Shown here: one piece after another, positions 1 to 5,290 of the stretch
Position numbering within the stretch: position 1 is the stretch's first letter
Layout of the letters: every line of letters begins with the position of its first letter
Origin: DASZIT01 sp052143315
Lineage (GTDB): Bacteria > Actinomycetota > Acidimicrobiia > Acidimicrobiales > RAAP-2
Length of the DNA: 12,768 nucleotides
NCBI GenBank assembly: GCA_052143315.1
Contig: JBKQTE010000035.1
Coordinates: forward strand, 1-12,768
Direction: 5' to 3'
Translations under genes and position numbers: made by a program
Notes under the pieces: model-generated
Databases searched by the model: none
What the model was told of the DNA's origin: nothing
Seen by the model: only the letters and a program-made list of their open reading frames with translations

Positions 1-45
1 GGAGATCTCCTCGCGTTCAGGCAGGGACAGCGGCGCGCCTGGCAT
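1..45 (-). CDS. IS30-family transposase, N-terminal fragment (cut by window edge)
   Basis: Reading leftward from an ATG at 45-43, the 15 visible codons give MPGAPLSLPEREEIS, still open at the window edge. A short 'LS..ER.EI' opening is how many actinobacterial IS30-family transposases begin, just before the N-terminal helix-turn-helix that binds the element ends. A GGAG at 53-56 (minus strand) lies 7 bases from the ATG, which supports this start. The protein would cut and join the ends of its insertion sequence. Only the first residues are seen, so the DDE catalytic core and whether the gene is intact cannot be judged. The AT-rich DNA to its right and the palindrome at 55-119 fit a mobile-element boundary. 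The family assignment rests on a short match recalled from memory. Confidence 0.6.
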   Translation of the reverse strand, partial: MPGAPLSLPEREEIS

Positions 46-54
46 GGTGGTGTC

Positions 55-119
55 TCCATCAGTCGGTGTCGGTCAGAAGCACCGGTCATCATGACCGGGA
101 CCGTGCATCGACTGATGGA
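55..119. repeat. Nested palindrome upstream of the transposase start
   Basis: Outer arms 55-65 and 109-119 are perfect 11-bp inverted repeats (cgactgatgga on the right). Three more pairs (one G-T) extend inward. An inner palindrome at 82-98 (ccggtcat-c-atgaccgg) is perfect over 8 bp per arm. The outer similarity runs on past the perfect core: minus-strand actgatggagacacc just before the transposase ATG resembles plus-strand actgatggaactcacc at 111-126. It could be a hairpin in the transposase leader, part of the element's end, or a palindromic target of the kind some IS30 elements prefer. The sequence alone does not decide. Confidence 0.6.
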
Positions 120-179
120 ACTCACCGTCGCTTTTCCGCCATCGAACGGGCCGAGCGCTGAGAGCGCATCTGATAACGA

Positions 180-755
180 CTATAACTGAGAAAGTAACGC
201 CGCCATGAGTCGTTCATCCTGTGCTTCGTAACGCCCACTGGACTGAATTATAATCACGTATCCATTCGTTTTGGCGTTGAGCTGATTCTGTGCGTCCGGT
301 CCATTTGTAGATATAACGGGGGAGTTCTCAGGTGATGGTCCGCTCGTGAGCCAGTATGCGTCAGTTCCATCGATGCTGACTTCCGAAAAACGAGCTTGTG
401 GTATAGAGCTGCCTGAGGACGTCACCCCAAAGTTGGGCCCTGATTTCGAGTGGAGGCGGTCGAAATTATTTACTGCCCTAGCACCCCAAGCAAGTATAAC
501 CTCGGCAAAGGTTCCAGCAGTTGTGCCCGAGTCCCCAGGGTAGTAGCAAGAACTTAGCATCGCTGATCTAAGGATTCGACCGCCTGAAGGGGCACCAAGT
601 GACTGGGCCGACTCTTGTTGAGCGGGTAACAAACATGCTGAGCGCGCTACCGTCGGAGTTGGAGGAGCGGGGTTACACGCCGAGGCTAGCAGCAACACAC
701 CACCGATCACGAAAACGATAGTTAATGAGCGCCTCGAATTCGCAAATCGTTCCAT
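180..755 (-). CDS. Putative secreted lipoprotein (DUF3558-like pattern), hypothetical
   Basis: From an ATG at 755-753 the product is 191 residues. It begins with a lipoprotein-type signal: basic n-region MERFANSRR, a hydrophobic stretch to about residue 23, then LASAC with the predicted lipidated Cys27. A Pro/Thr linker follows. Cys41 and Cys70 in the mature part (contexts SACLLPAQ and SSCYYPG) could form a disulfide. The 'C-LL-...-LG-...-SSCYYP' spacing recalls actinobacterial DUF3558-type cell-wall lipoproteins; function is unknown. The reading frame opens upstream to 824, but a start there would bury the signal peptide behind 23 charged residues, so 755 is preferred. No well-placed Shine-Dalgarno is visible (AAGG abuts the ATG). 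The gene is AT-richer than everything to its right, ends in TTA-TAG, and lies beside a transposase, which suggests acquired DNA. Confidence 0.6.
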   Translation of the reverse strand: MERFANSRRSLTIVFVIGGVLLLASACNPAPPTPTVARSACLLPAQQESAQSLGAPSGGRILRSAMLSSCYYPGDSGTTAGTFAEVILAWGARAVNNFDRLHSKSGPNFGVTSSGSSIPQARFSEVSIDGTDAYWLTSGPSPENSPVISTNGPDAQNQLNAKTNGYVIIIQSSGRYEAQDERLMAALLSQL

Positions 756-1336
756 CCTTATATACTCGGCCCCTCCATGGGATCTCACCTCAGCCCGACC
801 ATCACACCTCATCTCGGATCCCAATACATGGCATACACCGAACCCGTTCTTCCCTCTAGCTCCAATTCATGGCTAGGCAGTAACACCTATTCGCCTGTCG
901 AATTGTTATGGAAACTCCCACCATACATATTCTTGGGGTGCAGCCGTAACCCATCCACTAACTAGCCAGCCTTGGGACGATTCAACATCCATCCAGACTA
1001 TCCCGTATGAACGACAACCTCGAACGCCTCAAGCGGCTTGGCATTGAGGCAATCGACGACTGATGAGCCATCCCCGAGCGGCCGACGCGGGCCGATCCGG
1101 GTCGGGCCCGGTTGAGCGAAGCTCTCCGACAGGGTCCTCTCCGTAGCTATCAAGTCTCGGCCAGACGCGTCACCTACCGGTTACGCACCGCCTACTTCCA
1201 GGTTGATCCGGTCGGATGCCCACACTCGCGAGCGCCACACCCCACTCAGATCACAAGCGCCCACAAAGGGACGCCGAATGCAGGACGAAACCCGGTCCCG
1301 CCCGCCGGCCCCGCCCGGCCGGGCCCCGACGTGGGC
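756..1336. other. Gene-poor stretch with a composition boundary
   Basis: I see no convincing gene here. The left part (to about 1060) is AT-richer, like the lipoprotein gene; from about 1080 the sequence is GC-rich like the rest of the window, so the boundary of the unusual DNA lies near 1060-1080. The only suggestive item is an 18-codon reading frame at 1007-1063 (MNDNLERLKRLGIEAIDD, then TGA). It has no clear ribosome-binding site and may be the stub of a lost gene. The GC-rich part close to dprE2 includes a 12-bp palindrome at 1313-1324 (gcccggccgggc) without a T-run, so a terminator cannot be claimed. No tRNA-like cloverleaf was recognised. Confidence 0.5.
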
Positions 1337-2098
1337 TCAGCCCGGCATCTTCCGCCACACGGCGCGGGGCAGGTGCTTCATGACCGCGAAGACCCACCGG
1401 AGGACGGGCGGGGCGTAGACCACCGCGGCCCCGGACTCGAGCCCCTTCACCACCGCGTCGGCCACCGCCGTCGGCGTGGTGGAGAACGGGGCGGGCTCCA
1501 TGCCCTCGGTCATGCGGCCGACCACGAAGCCCGGGCGCACGATCATCACCCGGACGCCGCTGCCGTACAGCGAGTCGCCCAGACCCTGGGCGAAGGCGTC
1601 GAGGCCGGACTTGGACGAGCCGTAGATGAAGTTGGCCTTCCGGGCCCGCTCGCCGGCCACCGACGACAGCACCACCAGCCGTCCGTGCCCCTGGTGGCGC
1701 AGACGGTCGGCCACCGCCAGCATGGCCGAGGCCAGGCCGGTGAAGTTGGTGGTGATTACCTCGGCGGCGGCGGCCGGGTCGTGCTCGTCCACGCTCTGGT
1801 CGCCCAGCACCCCGGCGGCCACCACCACCACGTCGATGTCGCCGAACTGCTCGAAGATGCGGTGGATGACCGTCGCGTGGTGCTCGATGTCGGTGGCGTC
1901 GAAGTCGACCGTCTCCACGGTGTCGGCCCCGGCCTTGGCCGCCGCCTCGGCGGCGGCCAGCAGCTTGGGACCGTCCCGGCCGGCCAGGATCACCGTCCGG
2001 CATCGGGCCGACGCCAGCTTGGCCACGATGGCCTGGGCGATCTCGGAGGAGCCTCCGAGCACCAGCACCGACTGGGGTCTTCCGATGGCGTCGATCAT
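1337..2098 (-). CDS. dprE2: Decaprenylphospho-beta-D-erythro-pentofuranosid-2-ulose 2-reductase (SDR)
   Basis: This 253-residue short-chain dehydrogenase has the nucleotide-binding GGSSEIA at 15-21, a VVAAG turn at 92-96 in place of NNAG, the catalytic Ser in LSSVAG (144-149) and YGSSK with Tyr159 and Lys163. Length, motifs and position after dprE1 match DprE2 of M. tuberculosis (254 aa). DprE2 uses NADH to reduce the 2'-keto intermediate made by DprE1, giving decaprenylphosphoryl-arabinose, the arabinose donor for cell-wall arabinan. The start ATG (2098-2096) overlaps the dprE1 stop as ATGA. No Shine-Dalgarno precedes it, so translation probably depends on ribosomes finishing dprE1. The C-terminus (about 227-250) has a hydrophobic patch followed by basic residues that could touch the membrane. 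An unrelated SDR is possible from motifs alone; the operon makes DprE2 far more likely. Confidence 0.9.
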   Translation of the reverse strand: MIDAIGRPQSVLVLGGSSEIAQAIVAKLASARCRTVILAGRDGPKLLAAAEAAAKAGADTVETVDFDATDIEHHATVIHRIFEQFGDIDVVVVAAGVLGDQSVDEHDPAAAAEVITTNFTGLASAMLAVADRLRHQGHGRLVVLSSVAGERARKANFIYGSSKSGLDAFAQGLGDSLYGSGVRVMIVRPGFVVGRMTEGMEPAPFSTTPTAVADAVVKGLESGAAVVYAPPVLRWVFAVMKHLPRAVWRKMPG

Positions 2099-3645
2099 GG
2101 GGCGGTCCGTTCTGTAGGGGGAGCGACGGTGGGGGCCGGCCGAGTGCGGGCGGCGGCCTTCTTCGGCCCGGCGGCCTTCTTCGGCCCGGCCTGCGGGGGA
2201 GGCCCGGCGGCCTTCTTCGACCGGGCGTGCGGGGGAGGGCCGGGAACGGCGTCGGGCGACAGGCCCAGCCGCCGACCCAGGTCGGATCGGAGGACCCCCT
2301 CGGGGTCGACCCTGGCCCGCACGGCCCGCCACTGGTCGAGCCGGGGGTACATGGCGCCCAGCGAGGCCGGGGAGACCCGCGAGTCCTTGGCCAGGTAGAT
2401 CCGGCCCCCGGCGCCCAGCACCTCCTCGTCCAGCTGGTCGAGCAGGCGGTCGAGGTCGTGGTGGCCGACCGGCAGGTCGAGGGCGAGGGTCCACCCCGGC
2501 ATGGGGAACGACAGCGGGCCGGGGTCGCCGGGCCCGAACCGCTTGAGCACGGCCAGGAAGGAGGCCAGCTTGAGCTCGGTCAGCCGTTCGATGACCCGCC
2601 GGACGGTCTCCCCCTGGTGGTCGCCCACCACGAACTGGTACTGGAGGAAGCCCCGGGAGCCGTACAGCCGGTTCCACGACCCCACGCCGTCGAGGGGGTG
2701 GAAGAAGCCGGACATGTGGTGGGGCTTGGCCACCTGGTGCCGGGGCGCCTTCCGGAACCAGAACTCGTTGAAGGCCCCCACCGTGAGCGGGTTGAGCAGC
2801 CCGCTGGGCGGGGTGATCGGCACCCGCACCAGCGTGCGGGGGACGAATGCCCGGGCGCTGTCGGGATCGGCCCGGAGCCGGTCCGGGAGCTCCTCCAGCC
2901 GGGCATGGTCGCCCCGGGTCAGCACCGACCTCCCCAGTCGGCTGCCGGTCGACTGGCAGTCGATCCAGGCCACCGAGTAGCGGTAGTTGACGTCCCCGGT
3001 GAGCATCTTGCCCATCACGTCGTCGAGGTCGGCGGCCCGCTCCGTGTCGACCAGCATGTAGCTGGTCTCCACCGGGATCATCTGCAGGGTGGCGTCGGTG
3101 ACCACCCCGGTGAGGCCCATGCCTCCGGCCGTCGCCCAGAACAGGTCGGGGTCGGACACGGGGGAGAGCTCCACGGTGCCGGTCGGTGTCACCAGGGTCA
3201 TCCGGGTCACGTGGGAGCAGAAGCCCCCGTCGCGGTGGTGGTTCTTCCCGTGGATGTCGGCGGCGATGGCGCCGCCCACCGTCACCAGGCGGGTGCCCGG
3301 GGTCACGGGCACGAACCAGCCGAGGGGGACGAACCGCTGCATCAGCGTCTCGAGGCTGATGCCGGCCCCCACGGTGATCAGCCCGTGCTCGAGGTCGACG
3401 CCGTGGACGGCGTCGAGCCAGGTGGCGTCCACCACCAGTCCCCCGGCGTTCTGGGCGGCGTCGCCGTAGCTCCGGCCCAGGCCCCGGGCGATCAGGCCCC
3501 GATCCGTCCCCGCCCCGGCGACGGTGGACGCCATGGCCCGGTCCACGATGTCGGGGTGGACGGCATGGACGACGTCGGCGGACGTGGGGGCGGTGCGCCC
3601 CCACCCGGTCAGGAGGGCGCGACGCCCATCCGGCCCGTCCGTCAT
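2095..3645 (-). CDS. dprE1: Decaprenylphosphoryl-beta-D-ribose oxidase, with repetitive C-terminal tail
   Basis: This 516-residue flavoenzyme oxidises the 2'-hydroxyl of decaprenylphosphoryl-ribose, the first half of its epimerisation to the arabinose form. An FAD-binding PCMH/VAO-type fold is visible: ARGLGRSYGD (53-62), TPGTRLVTVGGAIAADIHGKNHH (split at 115-137) with His132, and AGGMGLTGVV (173-182). The C-terminal substrate domain ends with IYLAKDSR, whose Lys420 corresponds to catalytic Lys418 of M. tuberculosis. In PMPGWTLALDLP the residue matching Cys387, the covalent target of benzothiazinones, is Ala388. The M. tuberculosis protein has 461 residues; the excess here is mostly a tail from about 468 built of hexapeptides (GPPPHA, RSKKAA, GPPPQA, GPKKAA, GPKKAA). 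The ATG at 3645-3643 overlaps the ubiA stop (ATGA) and lacks a Shine-Dalgarno, implying translational coupling. Confidence 0.93.
   Translation of the reverse strand: MTDGPDGRRALLTGWGRTAPTSADVVHAVHPDIVDRAMASTVAGAGTDRGLIARGLGRSYGDAAQNAGGLVVDATWLDAVHGVDLEHGLITVGAGISLETLMQRFVPLGWFVPVTPGTRLVTVGGAIAADIHGKNHHRDGGFCSHVTRMTLVTPTGTVELSPVSDPDLFWATAGGMGLTGVVTDATLQMIPVETSYMLVDTERAADLDDVMGKMLTGDVNYRYSVAWIDCQSTGSRLGRSVLTRGDHARLEELPDRLRADPDSARAFVPRTLVRVPITPPSGLLNPLTVGAFNEFWFRKAPRHQVAKPHHMSGFFHPLDGVGSWNRLYGSRGFLQYQFVVGDHQGETVRRVIERLTELKLASFLAVLKRFGPGDPGPLSFPMPGWTLALDLPVGHHDLDRLLDQLDEEVLGAGGRIYLAKDSRVSPASLGAMYPRLDQWRAVRARVDPEGVLRSDLGRRLGLSPDAVPGPPPHARSKKAAGPPPQAGPKKAAGPKKAAARTRPAPTVAPPTERTAP
2153..2242. repeat. 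18-bp repeats encoding the DprE1 tail
   Basis: Five 18-bp units lie head to tail. Units at 2153-2170 and 2171-2188 are identical (gcggccttcttcggcccg); 2207-2224 is a diverged copy. Units at 2189-2206 and 2225-2242 are a second related type (gcctgcgggggaggcccg and a variant). Read on the minus strand they give GPKKAA/RSKKAA and GPPPQA/GPPPHA hexapeptides, in frame, at dprE1 residues 469-498. Repeats of exactly six codons keep the frame when copies are gained or lost, so the tail length may vary between strains. Confidence 0.85.
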
Positions 3646-4595
3646 CCGTAGACGCCGATGGTGAACAGGAGCAGCCAGGCGAGCCCGTAGATCTGCAGCC
3701 GGTGGTCGTGGATGGCCATCTCCTCGGGGGCGGCTCCTTTGCCCGAGTCGAGGATCTGCACGAGGTGGAGGAGGGCGATGACGAACGGCACGATGGTCAG
3801 CTGGAACCAGATCGGGTCGTGTCCCGGGTGAACCTCGCTGGCCCGCTCGAAAGCCCAGAGGCAGTAGGCGGTGACGGTGACCGCGGCCGACAGGGTGCGG
3901 ACTGTCCCGAGGAACGACGTCGTGTAGATGCCGAGCGTCTGGCGGACGCCGGTCTGGTCCGTCCGGTGCTCGTCCAGGAGCTGCTTCTCCCCCGAGCGCT
4001 TTCCGGTGACCACCAGCAGGGAGCCGAAGGAGGCCACGATGAGCAGCCAGTCGGACAGGTGCACCCCGGTGGCTACGCCGCCCGCCACCGTCCGCAGCAC
4101 GAACCCGGAGCTGACGGCGGCCAGGTCGAGGATGGGCTCGTTCTTCAAGCCGAGCGAGTAGAAGGTGTTGATGATGCCGTAGATGGCCATCACCAGGGCA
4201 AGTCGCCAGCCGGCCAGGAACGACGCCAGCCAGAACGAGATGATCAGCAGACCGACCCCGATGGCCAGGCCGGCCCCCACCGGGATCACCCCGGCGGCGA
4301 TGGGGCGGTGGCGCTTCCTCGGGTGGGCCCGGTCGGCCTCGGCGTCGAGCGAGTCGTTGAGGAAGTAGGTGCCCGAGGCGGCGACGCAGAAGATCCCGAA
4401 CGCCCCCAGGCTGTGGAGGAAGACGTTCCGGTGGAGCAGGACGCCGGCGGCGGCGGGCGCCACGAAGACCAGGAGGTTCTTGATCCACTGCCGTGGCCGG
4501 GCCACCCGCACCAGGCCGGCCGCCACCGATGGGGGCCGAACCGGCGGTCGATCGTGCTCGTCGGATGGATCCACAGCTTCGGCTGGCGTGGTCAC
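3642..4595 (-). CDS. ubiA: Decaprenyl-phosphate phosphoribosyltransferase (DPPR synthase, UbiA family)
   Basis: This polytopic membrane prenyltransferase of 317 residues would transfer 5-phosphoribose from PRPP to decaprenyl phosphate, the committed step toward decaprenylphosphoryl-arabinose. It shows the UbiA Asp-rich motif NDSLDAEAD (80-88: Asn80, Asp81, Asp84, Asp88), a basic KRHRP loop (94-98), and the second motif YSLGLKNEPILD (146-157). VRVARPRQWIKN (29-40) is typical of the DPPR synthase branch, and hydrophobic segments continue to the C-terminus. M. tuberculosis Rv3806c has 302 residues. The GTG at 4595-4593 is chosen because GGAGG lies 5 bases upstream; the frame is open further, but that extension is low-complexity Arg/Pro/Gly and looks non-coding. 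It is first in the operon with dprE1 and dprE2. No phosphatase matching Rv3807c, which would remove the 5-phosphate, is in the window. Confidence 0.9.
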   Translation of the reverse strand: MTTPAEAVDPSDEHDRPPVRPPSVAAGLVRVARPRQWIKNLLVFVAPAAAGVLLHRNVFLHSLGAFGIFCVAASGTYFLNDSLDAEADRAHPRKRHRPIAAGVIPVGAGLAIGVGLLIISFWLASFLAGWRLALVMAIYGIINTFYSLGLKNEPILDLAAVSSGFVLRTVAGGVATGVHLSDWLLIVASFGSLLVVTGKRSGEKQLLDEHRTDQTGVRQTLGIYTTSFLGTVRTLSAAVTVTAYCLWAFERASEVHPGHDPIWFQLTIVPFVIALLHLVQILDSGKGAAPEEMAIHDHRLQIYGLAWLLLFTIGVYG

Positions 4596-4600
4596 GGCGT

Positions 4601-4605
4601 CCTCC
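4601..4605 (-). promoter_or_regulatory. Ribosome-binding site deciding the ubiA start
   Basis: GGAGG on the minus strand sits 5 bases before the GTG at 4595. It selects this start over in-frame upstream codons whose translation would be low-complexity. Confidence 0.75.
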
Positions 4606-4612
4606 GCGGAGT

Positions 4613-4620
4613 GGGGGGGG
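4613..4620. repeat. Run of eight G (C on the ubiA strand) in the ubiA leader
   Basis: A homopolymer of eight G lies 18-25 bases upstream of the ubiA GTG, just outside its Shine-Dalgarno. It is non-coding under the chosen start. Such tracts can slip during replication, which here would change leader length rather than reading frame. Confidence 0.7.
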
Positions 4621-4729
4621 TCGGCTGGGGGCGTCAGGCCGAACGTACCACGGGGGACCCGGGTTCCGGCACCCCCGGCGCCCCGGGCCCCAGGGCGGCG
4701 TGCACCCCGTGGTCCAGGGCGTTTGGCGC

Positions 4730-4744
4730 CTGACACCCCGTCAG
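4730..4744. repeat. Operator-like palindrome before the cobalamin-binding gene
   Basis: CTGAC-acccc-GTCAG is a perfect 5-bp inverted repeat lying 5-19 bases upstream of the predicted -10 box (4749-4754), where a repressor could block polymerase. It also lies between the two divergent transcription units. The arms are short and could be chance. Confidence 0.3.
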
Positions 4745-4748
4745 CGCT

Positions 4749-4754
4749 TAGTAT
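4749..4754 (+). promoter_or_regulatory. -10 box TAGTAT for a leaderless start of the cobalamin-binding gene
   Basis: TAGTAT fits the actinobacterial TANNNT -10 consensus. It ends 8 bases before the GTG at 4763, so transcription would begin at or next to the start codon. No Shine-Dalgarno is visible before that GTG, which fits a leaderless mRNA. No convincing -35 at 17 bp was found. Confidence 0.55.
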
Positions 4755-4762
4755 CAGCATCC

Positions 4763-5170
4763 GTGAAACGACCGTATCGAGTGGTCGTGGCCAAGCCCGG
4801 GCTGGACGGGCACGACCGCGGCGCCAAGGTGATCGCCCGGGCGCTCCGCGACGCCGGGTTCGAGGTCATCTACACCGGTCTCCACCAGACCCCCGAGCAG
4901 GTCGTCCAGGCGGTCATCCAGGAGGACGCCGACGCCGTCGGGCTGTCGCTCCTCTCCGGCGCCCATCTCACCCTGGTCCCCAAGATCGTCTCCCTCCTCC
5001 ACGACCACGGGCGCGGCGACGTGCTGGTCCTGGTGGGCGGCATCATCCCCGAGGCCGACATCCCGGTCCTGAAGGAGCAGGGGGTGGCCGAGGTCTTCAC
5101 CCCGGGGGCTCCGCTGCCGGCCATCGGGAAGTGGCTGGGCGAGGCACTCGACGCCCGTCAGGACGCCTGA
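4763..5170 (+). CDS. Cobalamin-binding subunit of an acyl-CoA mutase (methylmalonyl-CoA mutase type)
   Basis: The 135-residue product is a stand-alone B12-binding domain. It has the cobalt-ligating motif DGHDRG (15-20: Asp15, His17, Gly20), the GLSLLSGAH strand (60-68) and LVGGIIP (90-96), the three signatures of the methylmalonyl-CoA mutase C-terminal domain. The length equals that of small subunits in split mutases (archaeal-type McmA2, IcmB, HcmB); the partner carrying the TIM barrel and substrate site is not in the window. Which acyl-CoA is rearranged cannot be told from this subunit. The next genes encode succinyl-CoA synthetase, and methylmalonyl-CoA mutase makes succinyl-CoA, so that substrate is favoured. 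The GTG start has no Shine-Dalgarno but a -10 box 8 bases upstream. The frame is open further upstream but only with low-complexity sequence. Confidence 0.85.
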   Translation: MKRPYRVVVAKPGLDGHDRGAKVIARALRDAGFEVIYTGLHQTPEQVVQAVIQEDADAVGLSLLSGAHLTLVPKIVSLLHDHGRGDVLVLVGGIIPEADIPVLKEQGVAEVFTPGAPLPAIGKWLGEALDARQDA

Positions 5171-5230
5171 CCGACCCCGGGCCCCCTCCATCGCCGACGG
5201 CGACCATGCACCGACGGCACCGCACCTTCC

Positions 5231-5260
5231 GACACGCTCGTACCAGACACGCTCGTACCA
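5231..5260. repeat. Perfect tandem 15-bp repeat in the sucC leader
   Basis: gacacgctcgtacca occurs twice in a row (5231-5245, 5246-5260), ending 30 bases before the sucC start. It lies in the 120-base gap between the cobalamin-binding gene and sucC. It could be a protein-binding direct repeat or a recent small duplication. Confidence 0.8.
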
Positions 5261-5290
5261 GAACAACACCGACAGAGAGGAACAGATCCG

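Noticed and set aside
155..167. GCGCT-GAG-AGCGC hairpin as the lipoprotein terminator
   Set aside because: The stem is only 5 bp and no T-run follows on the minus strand.
756..824. Upstream extension of the lipoprotein to an ATG at 824
   Set aside because: It adds 23 mostly polar residues before an otherwise standard lipoprotein signal peptide, which would no longer be N-terminal.
2153..2242. CRISPR-like array from the 18-bp repeats
   Set aside because: There are no unique spacers; the units are contiguous and encode in-frame hexapeptides of DprE1.
1112..2398. Long plus-strand open frame over dprE2 and the dprE1 tail
   Set aside because: Its translation is Arg/Gly/His-rich low complexity typical of an antisense frame in high-GC DNA, while the minus strand has complete DprE2 and DprE1 motifs.
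4596..4760. Upstream extension of ubiA to 4760
   Set aside because: The added residues are Arg/Gly/Pro low complexity and would overlap the divergent promoter; GGAGG marks the GTG at 4595.
4596..4762. Cobalamin riboswitch before the B12-binding gene
   Set aside because: The gene looks leaderless, the gap is short and no B12-box-like sequence was recognised.
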